A stretch of 64,000 nucleotides of DNA from Blasia pusilla (lineage: Eukaryota > Marchantiophyta > Marchantiopsida > Blasiales). The stretch is from positions 8,370,001 to 8,434,000 of the forward strand of contig CM114271.1 in the NCBI GenBank assembly GCA_050084515.1, read 5' to 3'. Shown here piece after piece: positions 1 to 12,762 of the stretch. The notes below the pieces were generated by a model, which saw only the letters and a list, made by a program, of their open reading frames with translations, was not told the DNA's origin and ran no database searches. The translations under genes were made by a program, and so were the position numbers. Each line of letters begins with the position of its first letter. Within the stretch, counting starts at the first letter, position 1.

Positions 1-73
1 TTTGCACCAGCACTTGGAAAGAATTTCAAGATAGCTTTTTAACAGTCTCGAAGATAAATCTCAGACAACCCAC

Positions 74-3000
74 CTCCCAAACTTGATTTGATGTGTGGAA
101 TCGGTTCACGTTCTCAGCAGAGAATACCCAAGCCACAATTGCCAAATTAGAAACAATGCGAAACCCCATGAGACGATCGATCAAAATTGCTGTCATCTGG
201 GCTGAGTTTCTCCAGAAGACGGCAACAGCTTCAATCATTGCCACCTGCCAAGTATGATTTGAAGCAGCTAGTTTACTTAACACTGTGCCATACCATTCCA
301 GTATTGTCACTGTGTGGGTGAAACTCTTTGATCCAATAAAAAGAAAGGTTTGCACAGCAATCTCAATTGCCATTTTCTGCCCATGGACCGGCAATATCTT
401 CTCCTCGATGTACACTTGAATGTCCCTTGCACTTTTCTTTGCTCGAGTCATTCCTACTAATTCAGTAGCTATAGTCATCTCTGCCTCGGATACTCCTTGT
501 GGATCGGCGTCATATTTATAGTTTGGCCCACTTTTCGGGGGCAGTAGCTCTATCAGCTTGGGACTGCTATGCAAACTCTGTTAATGACCAAGAAAGCAGA
601 CATTTCTGGATTAATACAACATACAGTATGGGCTTGAAGTTGACACATCTCACAGACTAGCGTCAGAAATTGACGAAGGGTCAGACTTCCTCGGCTGAAA
701 TGTCAAATGTAACCCCTACACAAACTTATTCCATCATCAAGCCTTACATCAGATACGACATGCTCTTGTATTGTTGCTTAAGGCAAAGAATTAATCTAGT
801 TGACTGAATCTCAACTTGCAGACAGAAGTGTGAAAACACAAATTGTTGCTAGGCAGTATGCATTAAGATGTCCTGCGTACCTCTCTAATCTTATCCCAAT
901 ATGCCAAGCGCACTTCTTTTTCAAGGACCTCTTGCGCAAAGACCCGCTGTGGTGACCATTTTGGCTGCTCCAAGACATGCGCCCATTCCTCCCACGGCCA
1001 TACAAATTGAAAGTTGGACCTGCACCAAAGGACCCATGCTTACTATGAGGGCCGCAGAATAATACTTCATGAAAATTGAATTTTTAAAAGAAGGAAGGTC
1101 TTACTATTAAGGAGTTAATATGCTCACACTGTGTGCTTAAGATATACCATTCTTAGTGAAGCCCTTAATGTCACCACCTTGATCCCACATGTTAATCAGC
1201 TCAGTGTGGAAGCAAGAAGTACATACAAATGGTGAGATAGCCACTGTACAAGTCGGGTGCGGCACTCCACATCCATATCTCCAACCTTCGCAAAAAGGAT
1301 GCGCACAGCTCCAGCTACAACAGCAGGAAAAGCCCCAGGAAGTGCCTACAAATCTCATAGAATTACACCTTCAGTTCTGGATATATTGCAATACTGGATA
1401 GTAATCAATATGTTCCTACATTTTAAGTTTTTTTTCATACACTGGACATTGGGCACTCATATTTTCTAGTGCTGAACTACAAGATCCAAACACACATGAG
1501 AAATTAGCTCATGACCTGCACGTATACAATGACAAGGGACTCACCTTACAGAGGTCCACCATTACAACGGTGTAGTAAATGAGCTTAAAAGGAGGGGCTG
1601 GAAGGAGCAGTAACTACAAACACAATACAAATACAGTCACCAAATTTAGCTTCAGTTCAATCCTGGCTTCTATGAGAGGCAGTCTGCTGAAGCTAAGAAT
1701 TCTGAAGAAGGGAAACATCCAAGAAACCATGTCTGGCATTTTAACAAGGCAGAAAAACTTGTGTCAATAACTGCAGCTGCCTTTCCAATTGTTCACATCT
1801 ATAGATAAAGTACTCCACAGAGATGATAATGCCCTTGAAACTCGATGAGTGTCAAGGATTAAGGGCAAGATCTTGAGAGTGAAATTTTAAAGAAGAGACC
1901 AGAAATACGATAGAGCCTATATTGTTCCCTCTTCAAAGAAAGATACTTGGCATAATCTGCTTTAACTGCATTAGAAGTTATCCAATGAACTCCAAGCCTT
2001 CAAAACTAACAGCAGAGCATATTTACAATCACATTCAAGCTTAATAAGTATCATGGGTGAAAGCAATTTCTTCAAATGAAAGTCACTCCACCCCTCATTA
2101 ATTAAGGTTTTGTGGCAAGCAAGGAACTGCACCTGAGTATATTTAGCCTGACATTGATTGGATGAAAGTGATTGTGATGTCAAAAGGATTTGAAAAGAAA
2201 TCACCTTTCAGGGTATGATGGGCCTTGGGCTGCAGTCTATGATGCAAAGAGAAAATGAAGAGAAAAACGTGACATCAAGAACAACTCGTGTTGGAATTTC
2301 TCCAAGTACATACCATATTTTTGCTTAAAGAGACTGTAGATCTCACCTGTGAAAAAACAGTCTCCGCCATGAGATACTCGTATCGGAATGGGACTGGAAG
2401 GCCCACCATGTACGCAGCACATTCTTTACGACTACATAATGCAACAAGCAGTGGAGAAAATATGTCAAGCCACTAGAGAAGTCGCTGTTGAGCCCAACCA
2501 GGCTGCTCAACACCCAACAGAGCATAACTCATTACCACAGAGCTTCCAAAGACTTTCAGCAGCATAATCAAAATTCTTGACTGAACATGTGGAAAAATAA
2601 TCCAAGACATGGTATGTCAGCTTACCAGCCATTTAGAAAACATAGGACATCCAATAGATACTCTTCCACAACAAAACGGTCGATTGGTGCTATTTTCTAT
2701 TACAGTCGACAAAGAATTTGTGAGTAGAATTGCACTAAGAATTGACCATTAGACAAGGCCTCTTCTAATATAAAAAGTGGACATTATTGTAGTACAAAAA
2801 CTATGACAACACCAAACCAGATTCACATATTCCACTGAAACATACATCCTGAAAGAAACCATACTACACACCTCATCAGTCTTAGCAGATGGAAATATAA
2901 TAAGTCGACCCACTCTCCGAGGGTACAACTGTTCTGCCTCTTCCCGGTATTTGCCCATCACTATATCAGACGGATTGGGTGGCAGTTTTGGTGCGTCTGG

Positions 3001-6000
3001 ACATGACAGCTGCCCAAACTCATGGCTTGGGCCTGTGACCAACCGGGATTCAAAAGCCAGATGGGGCCTTGGGACTGCAAAGGAAGACAATACAACCCTT
3101 TAAAAATTCTGCTACCATAGCTGAACATTTTGTGACAATCTTGCACCATGAATTGGGAACATTCCACTGTACCGCATAATTCACTGACAATGAACACCTA
3201 CACAAGAAAATATTATAACCTGTTTCGAACTCTTAACGTTTTGAATTATTGGTCCAACTCCAACATAAAGCCCATTTGTCATATGCATTTCAACAAAGAA
3301 TATAGGAAAATTGGCTGTAAGAAAGTATCTTACCACTCTCAATTCTCCAACTATTTTCCATAGAAGTCTGAATTCGTGACCACAGATCTTCCAAGTAATC
3401 CTGCAACGGATGTAAGGTAGCATCATTGCACAACTTGCACTGACCTTTCCACCATGATATAAGGTACACACAATCACACTAATGCCAACCAACCACCTTT
3501 TAGCGTCCACAAAAGCAGATCAAGTATAAAAGATAGGAATTTCCTGAAGCCTAGACTGCAGGGAATCCAACATATACTCTGTGAAGTGTGAATGACCAAC
3601 ACTCCAGCTCTAGATGAAATAGGGAGAACGCTTCACTTCTCTGGCTGCTGACCAACCCAAGATTCTTTGTGGATATTGTATTTCTTTTTCAATCCTTCCA
3701 AATGCTCTTGCAAATATACTAGAAACAAATGAGAACACATTTCGCAAAAAAACAGTAGTGCCAAGGGCAGAATCCTGACACAAGATTCCATGTGTTGACA
3801 CACATTGTCAGTTTGAGGAGAAAGCCTGAGTATTGCTCCACTAGAACAATACAAGGCACTACATCCTCAGAATGATAGTTTGGAATAGTCATAAATTTCA
3901 AAGATTTGATAGTCCACATACCTCTGAGTCTGCTGCCTGCTCAGTCCCCTCTTCATTATTACTAAACACAGACAGAGATGACCCTGCACACCTTTTTCGG
4001 AGAGTCAAATACGCCTCTGCACCTGCAAGAACCCGCTCCAAGTCCTCTGGTACACGCTGCAGGGGTTTTTTAACAGTCAGAGTAGATCTCCAAAGCAAGC
4101 CAAGAACTACCTATAAAACACAAAGTTATAGCATTCCATTAGCTGGAGATTGAAGATTCAGTAAGGGACTAAATATGTACTAGTTGAATCTCATGAAGAG
4201 CAGAGCGCTTCCAGTGCTTCCTCAATATTAATGTAATGACTGCATTGTTAGAACTATCCGAGAAACACCTCAGAAGTGTGGGATTTGTGCAATTCACTTC
4301 TTTACTGCTTCCAGCTAGGATTCCAAAACATGAAACAATGGGTATCTTGACCAACATGCTCAAGAAAGAAATTGTCAATGCAACTCCCTATCAGACAAAC
4401 AGGACATACACACTCAAAAACCAAGAGAGCAGGTAAACATATGAGAACTATCACTTTAAAAAAGCTCCACCTCTGCCAGCTCCAGCCCACCCCATGGAAG
4501 GGATGCCAGGATACAAAACACATAATAGTCAGCGCGAGGCTGCCAAGACGGATTGCCTCCATCTTCATCAATGGTGGTGGCTGCTGATGAGACGAGTGTC
4601 TCAAAGACCTCTATTAGGGCACCTGGAGCAATTACATTGCTGCTCATCTGATTAAACCACAAAACACCAAACCAAATCTCAGCAACGAGAACCAGTGATA
4701 AATGTCCTCGTACTTCAGGACATTAATTTAATGAGCAGCTCAGCTCATGAATTTCATGGCACAATAACAGTTTCAAGTCACCTTCCAGGATGCACGATGG
4801 CCTTTGGGATATGTGTAGCTCTCTTGCATGAGGTGTGTGATCAGAGTGCATGGAAGCAAGGTGGTTACAAGAATCTTCTGATCAACTTTTAATTTCCACC
4901 ATCAGACCCTACCTGGGGTAGCCATGGCTACAAAGACAAGCAATCCTGGCTCACATTAATTACATGGTAAGCAACACACCAAAAACATCCAACGGACTAT
5001 TTAATGTCCTAATGCATGACAATACGTACCAAAGATGTTAGGAAACGCATTAAGATTCGCATCTTGTTACAGTTGCCTGCATCAAGTGCAGCCTGCAGAG
5101 TAAACACTTAGTTCAGTTCGTGGTCGGGGGAAGCAAGGAATGAGTTGAACATCAATGATCAAACAGCTTCAACCTCAAAAGATATGCAGAACTGCTGAAT
5201 AGCCATTGAGTACGAAGCAACACAAAACAGCATGCTGCCAGAGCATTTGGTGAGGATGGAAGTGAATATAATCCAGGTTAAACTACTGTAGTTTTAATAA
5301 CAGCACAACCAAATTCTCTGGGATGGCAAGAGATCAAACAGGTCGTGTACAGAGACGAACACAAAAGGCAAATCAGAACAAACCATTGAACCAGCATTCA
5401 CAAACCAAGAATGAATCAAAACGGATAAACTGTTTCGCAACTGCTCCCCACGGGCCACGCACCCCGTGTTTGAGAGTAGACTTCAAAGTTGACCCTCACA
5501 TTGCTGTGATGCATGCATATGAAGCCTCAAAGACTCTTCAAATACAAACAACATTTCATTTCAGAGATTTGTCAAAGAACTCAACTATTAAAAACGAGCA
5601 CTCCTTTCGAAAGGAATACGAGTGAGAGCGCCAATACCTGAAGTCCATCATGTGTCTGGTTCACAACCTTCGAGACAAAATCAGTGTTTTCTAGATTTAT
5701 CAGACCAACCTGTAGCAGAAAATAACGTTCACTCAAATCACTACGACAAACAGATACCACAAAACTCCTACATATTCAAGAGGTCAAATAGACCCTGCAA
5801 AGAGACGAATACAAAAGCCTGAAAATCACAAATATCAGAAACCCTGCATGCTTTCTTCATGGTCTTTCAGCATTCAGATTCACGAATAGTGAAAAATAGC
5901 CGTACCAGGGTTCCGTACAGAGGGTCTTTGTGCGGAAGCTCCTCCACACACTGCATCAGCAACTGTTCCCCAAAAGCCAGTCCAAAGATGTCCATCCAAA

Positions 6001-7739
6001 GTCAATTACTAGGAATTCCAAAGACTCTAGCTCAGGTCTTCTACCCTCTCTTGCGCGCACAATCCTCTCAGAATCAAATCGTTTCTAGAATTCATTACCG
6101 CCAGTATCTCGTTTCCGTGCTGATGCAGATCACGTAGAAGATGTTGAAATTGGTTAATATCTAGTTTAGTCATGCTCTAAAAGTAGTTAGTCAGATACTA
6201 ACTTAGTTGGATACTATTTTAGTTAGCTAGAGATAACTTAGTGTTCCTCTATCTTTTTAGGGTAGCCTTGAATTAGGGCAATTCTCGAGTTAGGGTTAGC
6301 CACCATCTGTTATTTAGGGTATGGATCTGTTCAAGAAGATCTAAGGGCCAGAAGTGCTCACCCTGATGTATACAACGTCTCTGTTTAGAGAGCAGAAGCC
6401 AATTCTACAGCATGCACAGTTTTGGTGAGGACTCCTGAGGCTCTTGGTCCTGCTGCAGAGTGATCAGAGAATAGGAAGAGGAGATTGAGACTAATTGCTG
6501 TGCTTGCTAGAGCCTCACTGGAAGGCAGGTTGTTTTGTCTAGTATGCTGATGGAGATTGTTTGTGCTCAATGGTGAGCCATGTCTGATCTCTGAGCTGGT
6601 GACATGTGAGGACCTGTAGTGTGAGTGCAAGGTGTGGCTGAGTAGAATCCTTCTTAGTATCTCTTAGATAGTAAGAAGAGTCACATCATGGTAGGGCTCT
6701 GATTTGGCAATAGAGATAGGAACTGATTTGCTGATTGTGTACAAGCTGAAATCATGGATGGTCTAGCTGATGCTAGCTCTGACTTTGTACAAGGAGATAC
6801 TTCTGCTGGTCAATCATATTCTCAGGTTATGGGCCCACCCCAAACCTTTCTCCTTAGTGATTTCAGCAGTGTAGAGAAGTTAGATGGTGGGAACTATAGA
6901 GAATGGTCCAGAACCATGAATTCCAAAGATGTCCATCCAAAGTCAATTACTAGGAATTCCAAAGACTCTAGCTCAGGTCTTCTACCCTCTCTTGCGCGCA
7001 CAATCCTGTCAGAATCAAATCGTTTCTAGAATTCATTACCGCCAGTATCTCGTTTCCGTGCTGATGCAGATCACGTAGAAGAGAATTGAAGCAGGTCTCC
7101 TGCAAAATACTCCATGTCAGCACGAGCACCAATAATTTCACATTTCGAAGCTTTGAGCTCGATGTTCTACTAATCTGCCAGGTCCTTCAAAATTCACCTT
7201 CAAAGGACTCAAAAAAATTGAACGAACAGTGATCCAAACATTGTTCGAAACACAGCTGCCCCGTCGAAACCTAAACACTTTAAATGAATTTCTCCAGCTC
7301 CAACTTTCCACTGACGTGTTTCAGTTCAAGACACTCATGTTTCATATTAATCCAGTATCTGCGACTGACTACGCCTAATTCATTACTTCGATTAGCTTCC
7401 ACCGCCGCTTACAAATGCGAAATTATCATCCAGGGCTTAAAAAGTTTAAAAAATTACACTCCGGACTGAATCAAATCGAATCGCGCCGAAGCGCCGCACA
7501 AACAAAAACTGACAACAGTCTGAAGAAATTTCTCAAAATCCTGTAATTCACAAAGCACCACGACGACTCAAGGGCGTTGGACAGTACTTCATAAGAATGG
7601 AATGAATCACTGTAATTTGCACCTAGAAAGAGAGTGAGAAATATAGACGTACAATGTGGTCTTCGGCATCCGCATGACCACCATACTCGGCGCATCGCTC
7701 CCCGATTCTGACCAGGAGCGAATGCCAACTAGTGCTCAT
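74..7739 (-). CDS. CBP80: Nuclear cap-binding protein subunit 1 (CBP80/ABH1), 5' 15 exons, 3' end outside window
   Basis: Large subunit of the nuclear cap-binding complex. With CBP20 it binds the m7G cap of Pol II transcripts and acts in splicing, miRNA processing and export. Exons in transcript order: 7653-7739, 7040-7099, 5906-5962, 5638-5709, 5030-5092, 4471-4647, 3922-4056, 3334-3400, 2872-3074, 2626-2696, 2347-2431, 1545-1613, 1227-1345, 881-1019, 74-577. All introns are GT-AG, and the spliced 1908 nt stay open for 636 codons. This is about three quarters of the roughly 850-residue plant protein. Recognisable family blocks are the start MSTSWHSLLVRIGE, then EELPHKDPLYGTL, GNPSWQPRADYYV, FRYEYLMAET, ALPGAFPAVVAGAVR, WPWEEWAHVLEQPKW and IGSKSFTHTVTILEWYG (MIF4G-like helices). 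The ATG at 7737-7739 opens the family-typical N-terminus. Splice sites and phases were read by eye against the remembered plant family. I see no disabling change, so the gene is probably functional. A retroelement piece sits in intron 2. Confidence 0.94.
5981..6141. repeat. 161-bp direct repeat, copy 1 (contains a partial duplicate of CBP80 exon 2)
   Basis: This segment is repeated at 6922-7082 with, by eye, one mismatch (a ctc/gtc difference in the middle). It contains intron 2 sequence and, at 6099-6141, the last 43 nt of exon 2 with its GT donor. The exon's acceptor and first 17 nt are absent. Spliced use of this partial exon is therefore unlikely. The genuine exon 2 is the copy at 7040-7099, which is preceded by TTTTGCAG. 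Confidence 0.93.
6142..6921 (+). mobile_element. Truncated copia element: one LTR plus start of gag, inside CBP80 intron 2
   Basis: A 780-bp insertion lies exactly between the two copies of the 161-bp repeat. It begins TGTTGAAATTGG, a typical LTR start. A putative LTR runs to about 6688 (ends ..CACATCA) and is followed by a tggtagggctctgat stretch resembling a damaged initiator-Met primer site (TGGTATCAGAGC). An open frame from 6754 then encodes the N-terminus of a copia gag, with the DUF4219-like motif KLDGGNYREWSRTM. The gag stops abruptly at 6921 and there is no second LTR. It is antisense to CBP80. The LTR boundaries are inferred from the TG/CA ends and the primer-site remnant. Confidence 0.8.
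6922..7082. repeat. 161-bp direct repeat, copy 2 (original CBP80 exon 2 region)
   Basis: Partner of 5981-6141. This copy continues without a break into the full exon 2 and its acceptor at 7100-7101, so it represents the ancestral sequence next to exon 2. A repeat of this size is far longer than the usual 4-6 bp target duplication of an LTR element. Confidence 0.93.
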
Positions 7740-9205
7740 TTTCGTGTAGTGTTTTCAGCAGCGGAAGAATGCGTTCATCATGTTCCGGGTGGGCGCCCCT
7801 GAACCAAAGCGGGAAACCAGCGAGAAGCGGGATAGTAATCGAAAATGTCGAGAGCGCGAATAATTAGGGTTTTACCACATTCAGTTGGCTATTTTAGCGG
7901 TTTATCGCTACTTTGGCTACGAGGGCCACTCCAAGCGTCTATCAAAATAAATCTTGTCTCCCATCTTCCTCCTCCTTCCCCAACGTACTTACCTCTTCAT
8001 CTCATGACATCATCGCTTCTTTTTATATTTCTTCCATATATGACACTAGCATAAGCACATGCGCTAGTTTAATATAAACTAGGGCGTCCAAGGACATAAA
8101 AACTTGGAATAGCAAAAAATTATAGTCCTATTTTCCTTTCTCTTCTTCATTACATTTAATTCTCTAGATTTTGACATTCTAAGAGCATGAGCCCTTAGAG
8201 GACAAGTGTCGAGAGGAGGAGGGATTCTCTATACCCATCCTCCGCCAATAGTATAAATTATCTATACTCTTATTGGAGACATGCGTCTAAGCTCCAAACC
8301 CGAAATTGCATGACACGTCTCAAAATAGTCGGGTCAGGTTGCACCAAATGCTGACAATTCATAATTCCACTTCAAATTGAACATCTTGGGGTCATTTTAC
8401 GTAGATTTTTTTCAAGCGTTTGATAGAGGAGCATCTGTCTTAGCCGCCGTTGCCGCACTGCATTACGAAAAGTATTAGGGAAAGATTAGGGTTTCAGTGG
8501 TTTGGAGATACTTAAGTTCGAATCACTGCTACAAGTATTCTACTTTTTATATGAGGGCATGGGAAGCAGAGTAGAGTATCCTGAAGTGACTATGTGTGTG
8601 AGTAAGTGCACATTATTTTCTGTTGTTCCGTATCGTTTCAAATGCAAAATTTCATTTTCATTTCCAAATGTTTCTTTTCGAGCATTCCCACTTTCAAAAC
8701 TTTCCTTTCATTAACAAGGCATTCAAACATATTTTTCCAAATTCTCAAATATTTGCCTTCAAAAGTAGAGTTCCCATAACTATACCATCAACCATCAGTG
8801 AAGTTCTCATATACATTCTATAGTGCCAAATGTTTCCTTTCAACTCTAGAGCTACTATTACAATGTCGTCAGAGTAAATGTTCTGAACCATTGTTGAGCA
8901 ATAATCCCACCTTCTAATAGGCGCCTAGTTTCTACTTTCGTATATTGCAGAAAGTCTACACGTTATAAAAAAGGTAGAGCAAGAAGACTCATTGGCGCAT
9001 GCAGTATGCAACCCCATTACAACTTCTTTGCCGATTGTCTTCGAGCTTCCTCATTGTAGCTTCTTTTGTCATTGTCTTTCAACATCTTTGTCATTCTACT
9101 GATCCATTCCTAGAAGCCAAACATCTCCATGTTATTAACGAAACCTTTTGCAAATCTTAAAATTTTCTAACATGCGAGAAAGTAAAACATTGCTTATGGA
9201 AGCCT
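7740..9205. other. Intergenic region upstream of CBP80
   Basis: No convincing gene was found on either strand. The first few hundred bases must include the CBP80 5' UTR and promoter, but I cannot place a TATA box or start site with confidence. The rest is AT-rich sequence without recognisable repeats. Confidence 0.5.
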
Positions 9206-9340
9206 ATAGCTCCGCCGTCTCATGCCAAGAGGTTCAACAAAGAGAGAATGAGCTCTCAAGCTCTCTCTCTTGGAGGTATACCCCCTTCCCTCTCCCAAAC
9301 TCTCTCCACGGTAACCTATACTTGCACGTCACCTCCTTGG
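9206..9340. repeat. Dispersed repeat, copy 1 (second copy at 22731-22864)
   Basis: About 135 bp running from atagctccgccg to cacctccttgg. It is closely matched at 22731-22864, including the shared blocks tgccaagaggttcaacaaag and cacctccttgg. Copia element A starts at the next base, so this is the left flank of its insertion site. The copy at 22.7 kb continues without interruption. Confidence 0.85.
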
Positions 9341-9652
9341 TATTGAAGATTGAGTTACAGTCAAGCTCTTGAGACACCTAAACTGCTACATTTGGTACTC
9401 ACACAAAGTAGGGGAGCTTAATCTTGGTTAGTCAGTTAAGCGCGATTATCTTAACTATGATTAGTCAATCACAGTTAGTCTAACTCGAGACTATGGTTAA
9501 GATTAGGGTTATGATCGCTTGTACACACCCTATACAATTGAGAAGGGGATCAGCCTCCACTTATTCCGTCATTGCAAATTTCGTTCTCCATGGTGGTGTG
9601 TGAGCGTGAGAGTCGTTTCCTGCCAGTTATGCTTCTTTAGCAATTTTCCACA
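9341..9652 (+). repeat. 5' LTR of copia A
   Basis: 312 bp beginning tattgaagattgag and ending ttttccaca. It aligns along its whole length with 55239-55553 and 60239-60553. The CGGTATCAGAGCG primer-binding site follows directly at 9653. Confidence 0.88.
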
Positions 9653-10156
9653 CGGTATCAGAGCGATAGGAGAACATCACTTGAATTTCTGGATGTTTGA
9701 GGAGAGAAGAGAGGCAAAAGAAGGAAATTTTTCAATTTGGGAGAAGGAAATTTTATTCAAAGCTAGTGGGTGCACATTTAAGGTGGAGCTTTGACAGTGA
9801 TAACACTTTGGAGACATTTTTAAAGGCTTTCCCGGCCGATTAAGCCATTTGGCAAGAAAAATACCAAAGTTTAGTTTTACTTGCCCTGTAGAGCTCGTCA
9901 AAAGCTTTCCAACGCATCCAAAATCCCTCGATTCTGACATTGTGAACTCCTGCAATAGCAATTTCAGTGTAGGAAAGTGCAATTAGTGAAGAAAAGTTGT
10001 GCAGCTTGCTCTCTACAAGCCAATTTCGACTAATTCTTTCATACAATTAATTAATTTTGGTAAATTTCAGGTCGATTTCTGCATAGGAGTGATCGATGCT
10101 TCAATTGGAGTAGTATAGAGCATAAAATTACGTCTTTGTGAGTGAAATCGCTCGTC

Positions 10157-11040
10157 ATGGAGTATTCCTCAACACCAGTCAAAGGCGAGAAGCTAGATAA
10201 GTAGAATTACAATGTCTAGAAGTTTCGCATGAAAAAAATTCTCATGGGTCAAGAACTATGGGAGCTTGTCACATGTGATGAGGCCAAGCTATAAGGCGAC
10301 TCAACAAACTTGAATGTTCACGCTTGGAACAAACGCGCAAGGCAAGTAATCCACTACATTTTAATAACGATCAGTTTGCCAATGATAGGTCACATCCAAG
10401 ATATTGATACTCCGGAGGAGACGTGGGATGTATTGGAAAAGTTCTTCCAGACATCTACAAAGGCCATAAAGCTTCAATTGAAACAAAAATTGAACGAATT
10501 GAGTAAAGGATCGGAGAGCATCAATGATTATATTTTGAGTATGAGACATATTGTTGATCAGATGAATAGCATTAGAGTGACAGTAGAAGATGATGATATG
10601 ATTTTTTTTCACTCTTCAAGGCCTTCCAAAGGATTACAAGTCCTTTGAGACCTCTATCTCTGTAAGAGAGAAGTATCCAACCTTTCAAGAGTTAGTTCCT
10701 CTATTGATCAGTGAAGAGATGCGCCTAGTAGGCAGCGGTAACTCGTATAGTCTACAAGAGAGTGCGCTATTTGCAAGTTATGGATCAAATAAAGACACGG
10801 GTCCTGCTAGAAACTTCTATGGTCGTGGTGGATATCAAACATATGGAGGAATAGGCACTCAATATAGCGTCACTCAATCAACTACGAACTAGTACCAGAC
10901 ACAATCATAATATGGTGATGGTGGAAACCGTAAGGTTCGAGGTCGGCAACAGAGGGTCCATAGATCTTGCAATTAATGTGTGATAAAGGATCACTATGCA
11001 AAGTTTTGCTTCAAGAAGAAGGCACGTATGAGAACAAGAG
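10157..11040 (+). pseudogene. Copia A gag remnant
   Basis: Starts ATGGAGTATTCC, as in copia B, but reaches a TAG after 15 codons (AAGTAGAATTAC, where copia B has AAGCAAAAT). Downstream, a gag core is open at 10310-10648. It contains the motifs HIQDIDTPEETWDVLEKFFQ and SMRHIVDQMNSI, and is of the UBN2/Retrotran_gag type. A Gly-rich tail and a degraded CCHC knuckle follow (10968-11020, first Cys pair disturbed). It once coated the RNA and formed the particle; it is now broken. Confidence 0.85.
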
Positions 11041-11120
11041 TCTTAGAACAACAAAACTATGTGGAACAACAACACCAATAGCAGTACTAAGAACAACAAC
11101 ATTCACAAACAGAGCATCTA

Positions 11121-12204
11121 TTGGTCATAACTCATCATATGGGAGCAATGGTCAAGAAAGACTCGACAACAGATTGGTACATTGATTGTGGTGCATCAAA
11201 TCACATGACCTCACAAGCTCAATGGTTCAATAGTTTTGAGTCGGTGAAAGATCCAGCAATTGTGCTCACGGGAGATGACACTCAACATCATATCACGAAT
11301 ACCGGTAAAGTTCCAATAGCATCAGATGGTCTTTGTGGTTTTGGAAATGTTCTCTATGTTCCTACCATTGCAAGAAAATCTTATCTCTATAAGATAAATA
11401 GTAGAACATGGTTATCAAGTAAAGTTTAACGCATATGGTTTTTTCATTGAAACAATGGATCAGTAGACTACCATAGCCAAAGGAACTAGATCTAGCAGAA
11501 TGTTTAAATTAGATGTTTTTATGCTAGAGATTCAAACAATAATGTATGGTCAAACCGGCCAACAAGTCATAAATCTAAATGTGTGGCATAAAAGAATTGG
11601 ACATATGAATCTTCAAAGATTACAGAGTCTTTCATCATCTAATATAATAATATGACTCCCTAAATTAGCCAGTCTTGCTATGTTAGAGGTCTGTCCTGCT
11701 TGCCAATTTGGAAAACAAGCTAGATTTCATTTTCCAAAGCAAGGTAGAAGAGCATACAAGATTTTGGAGTTGGTCCATAATGATGTGTGGATAGCATCAC
11801 AACATAGTCTTAGTTGTTGCCAGTACTTTGTTTCATTTATTGATGACTTCTCTAGGTATATATGGGTATACTTTTTGAAAGCCAAGTTAGAGGTATTCTC
11901 AGTGTTCCAAACATTTAGAGTTCTAGTAGAGACGCAAATTGGAGAACACATTTTGAAATTACGTTGTGATGGAGGAGGAGAGCATCTTTCAACAGAGTTT
12001 GATGACTATTTACGTCATAATGATATCCAACGTCAAGTGACTTGCCGTTACACTCCACAACAAAATGGAGTGGCTGAGAGGAAGAATCGACATATTGTTG
12101 AAGCGGCACGAGCTATGCTGAATGAGAAAAACATGCCTAAGGTCTATTGGACAGAGGTTGTAGCACGTGAAGTCTTCTTAATAAACCAAACTCCAACAAC
12201 ATGA
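11121..12204 (+). pseudogene. Copia A protease and integrase remnants
   Basis: The protease site reads DWYIDCGASNHMTS, with codons 11184-11195. The usual DSGA has become DCGA by a Ser-to-Cys change (tct to tgt compared with copia B). The integrase frame 11680-12204 shows CPACQFGKQ (zinc-binding CxxC), FIDDFSRYIWVYFLK with the first catalytic Asp, and CDGGGEHLSTEF. It also carries TPQQNGVAERKNRHI with the catalytic Glu. Stops and frameshifts separate the pieces, for example a stop after 11429. Confidence 0.88.
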
Positions 12205-12762
12205 TTTTATGATAAAACTCCATTCGAAGTCTTCATTGGAAGTAAATCTGATTTTTTCTTCTTGAAAGTATTTGGCTGTATTTGTTATGCTCATGTTTAT
12301 TTTAAGAGAAGTCATAAATTACATCGGAAGTCTGAGAGATGTATCTCCATTGGCTATGCTAATGGGACTAAGGGGTAGAAGTGCTACATTCCATCCTCTA
12401 GGCGGCTTACTATTAGTGGCAATGTTATCTTTGATGAGTTAAAGTCATGGTATGCTCCATCTGAGCCTATTTCACCTCTAAACTTGTATGTTGAGGGGGA
12501 GAATATGACTATAAACCAATAGACATTGTCTTCAACTTCCCCAAGTACTTGTGTAGGACTATGAGGGGTCCTAGATTCATCAGTTAAATCTGTGCGTCAA
12601 TGGACGGGAAGAGTATATATTTAGTCTGTTGACACTAGTGAGAGCTCGAGTCAGGTGTCAGAGGCATCTACCTTTGAACAATAACTTCGTAGATCAAGTA
12701 AAGTTACATATCTAGTTCATAGATTCATAAATGAAGATTTCCTTGCGATCCATCATGCATAT

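Noticed and set aside
6099-6141. A second, alternative exon 2 of CBP80
   Set aside because: It lacks an acceptor and the first 17 nt of the exon; retroelement sequence precedes it.
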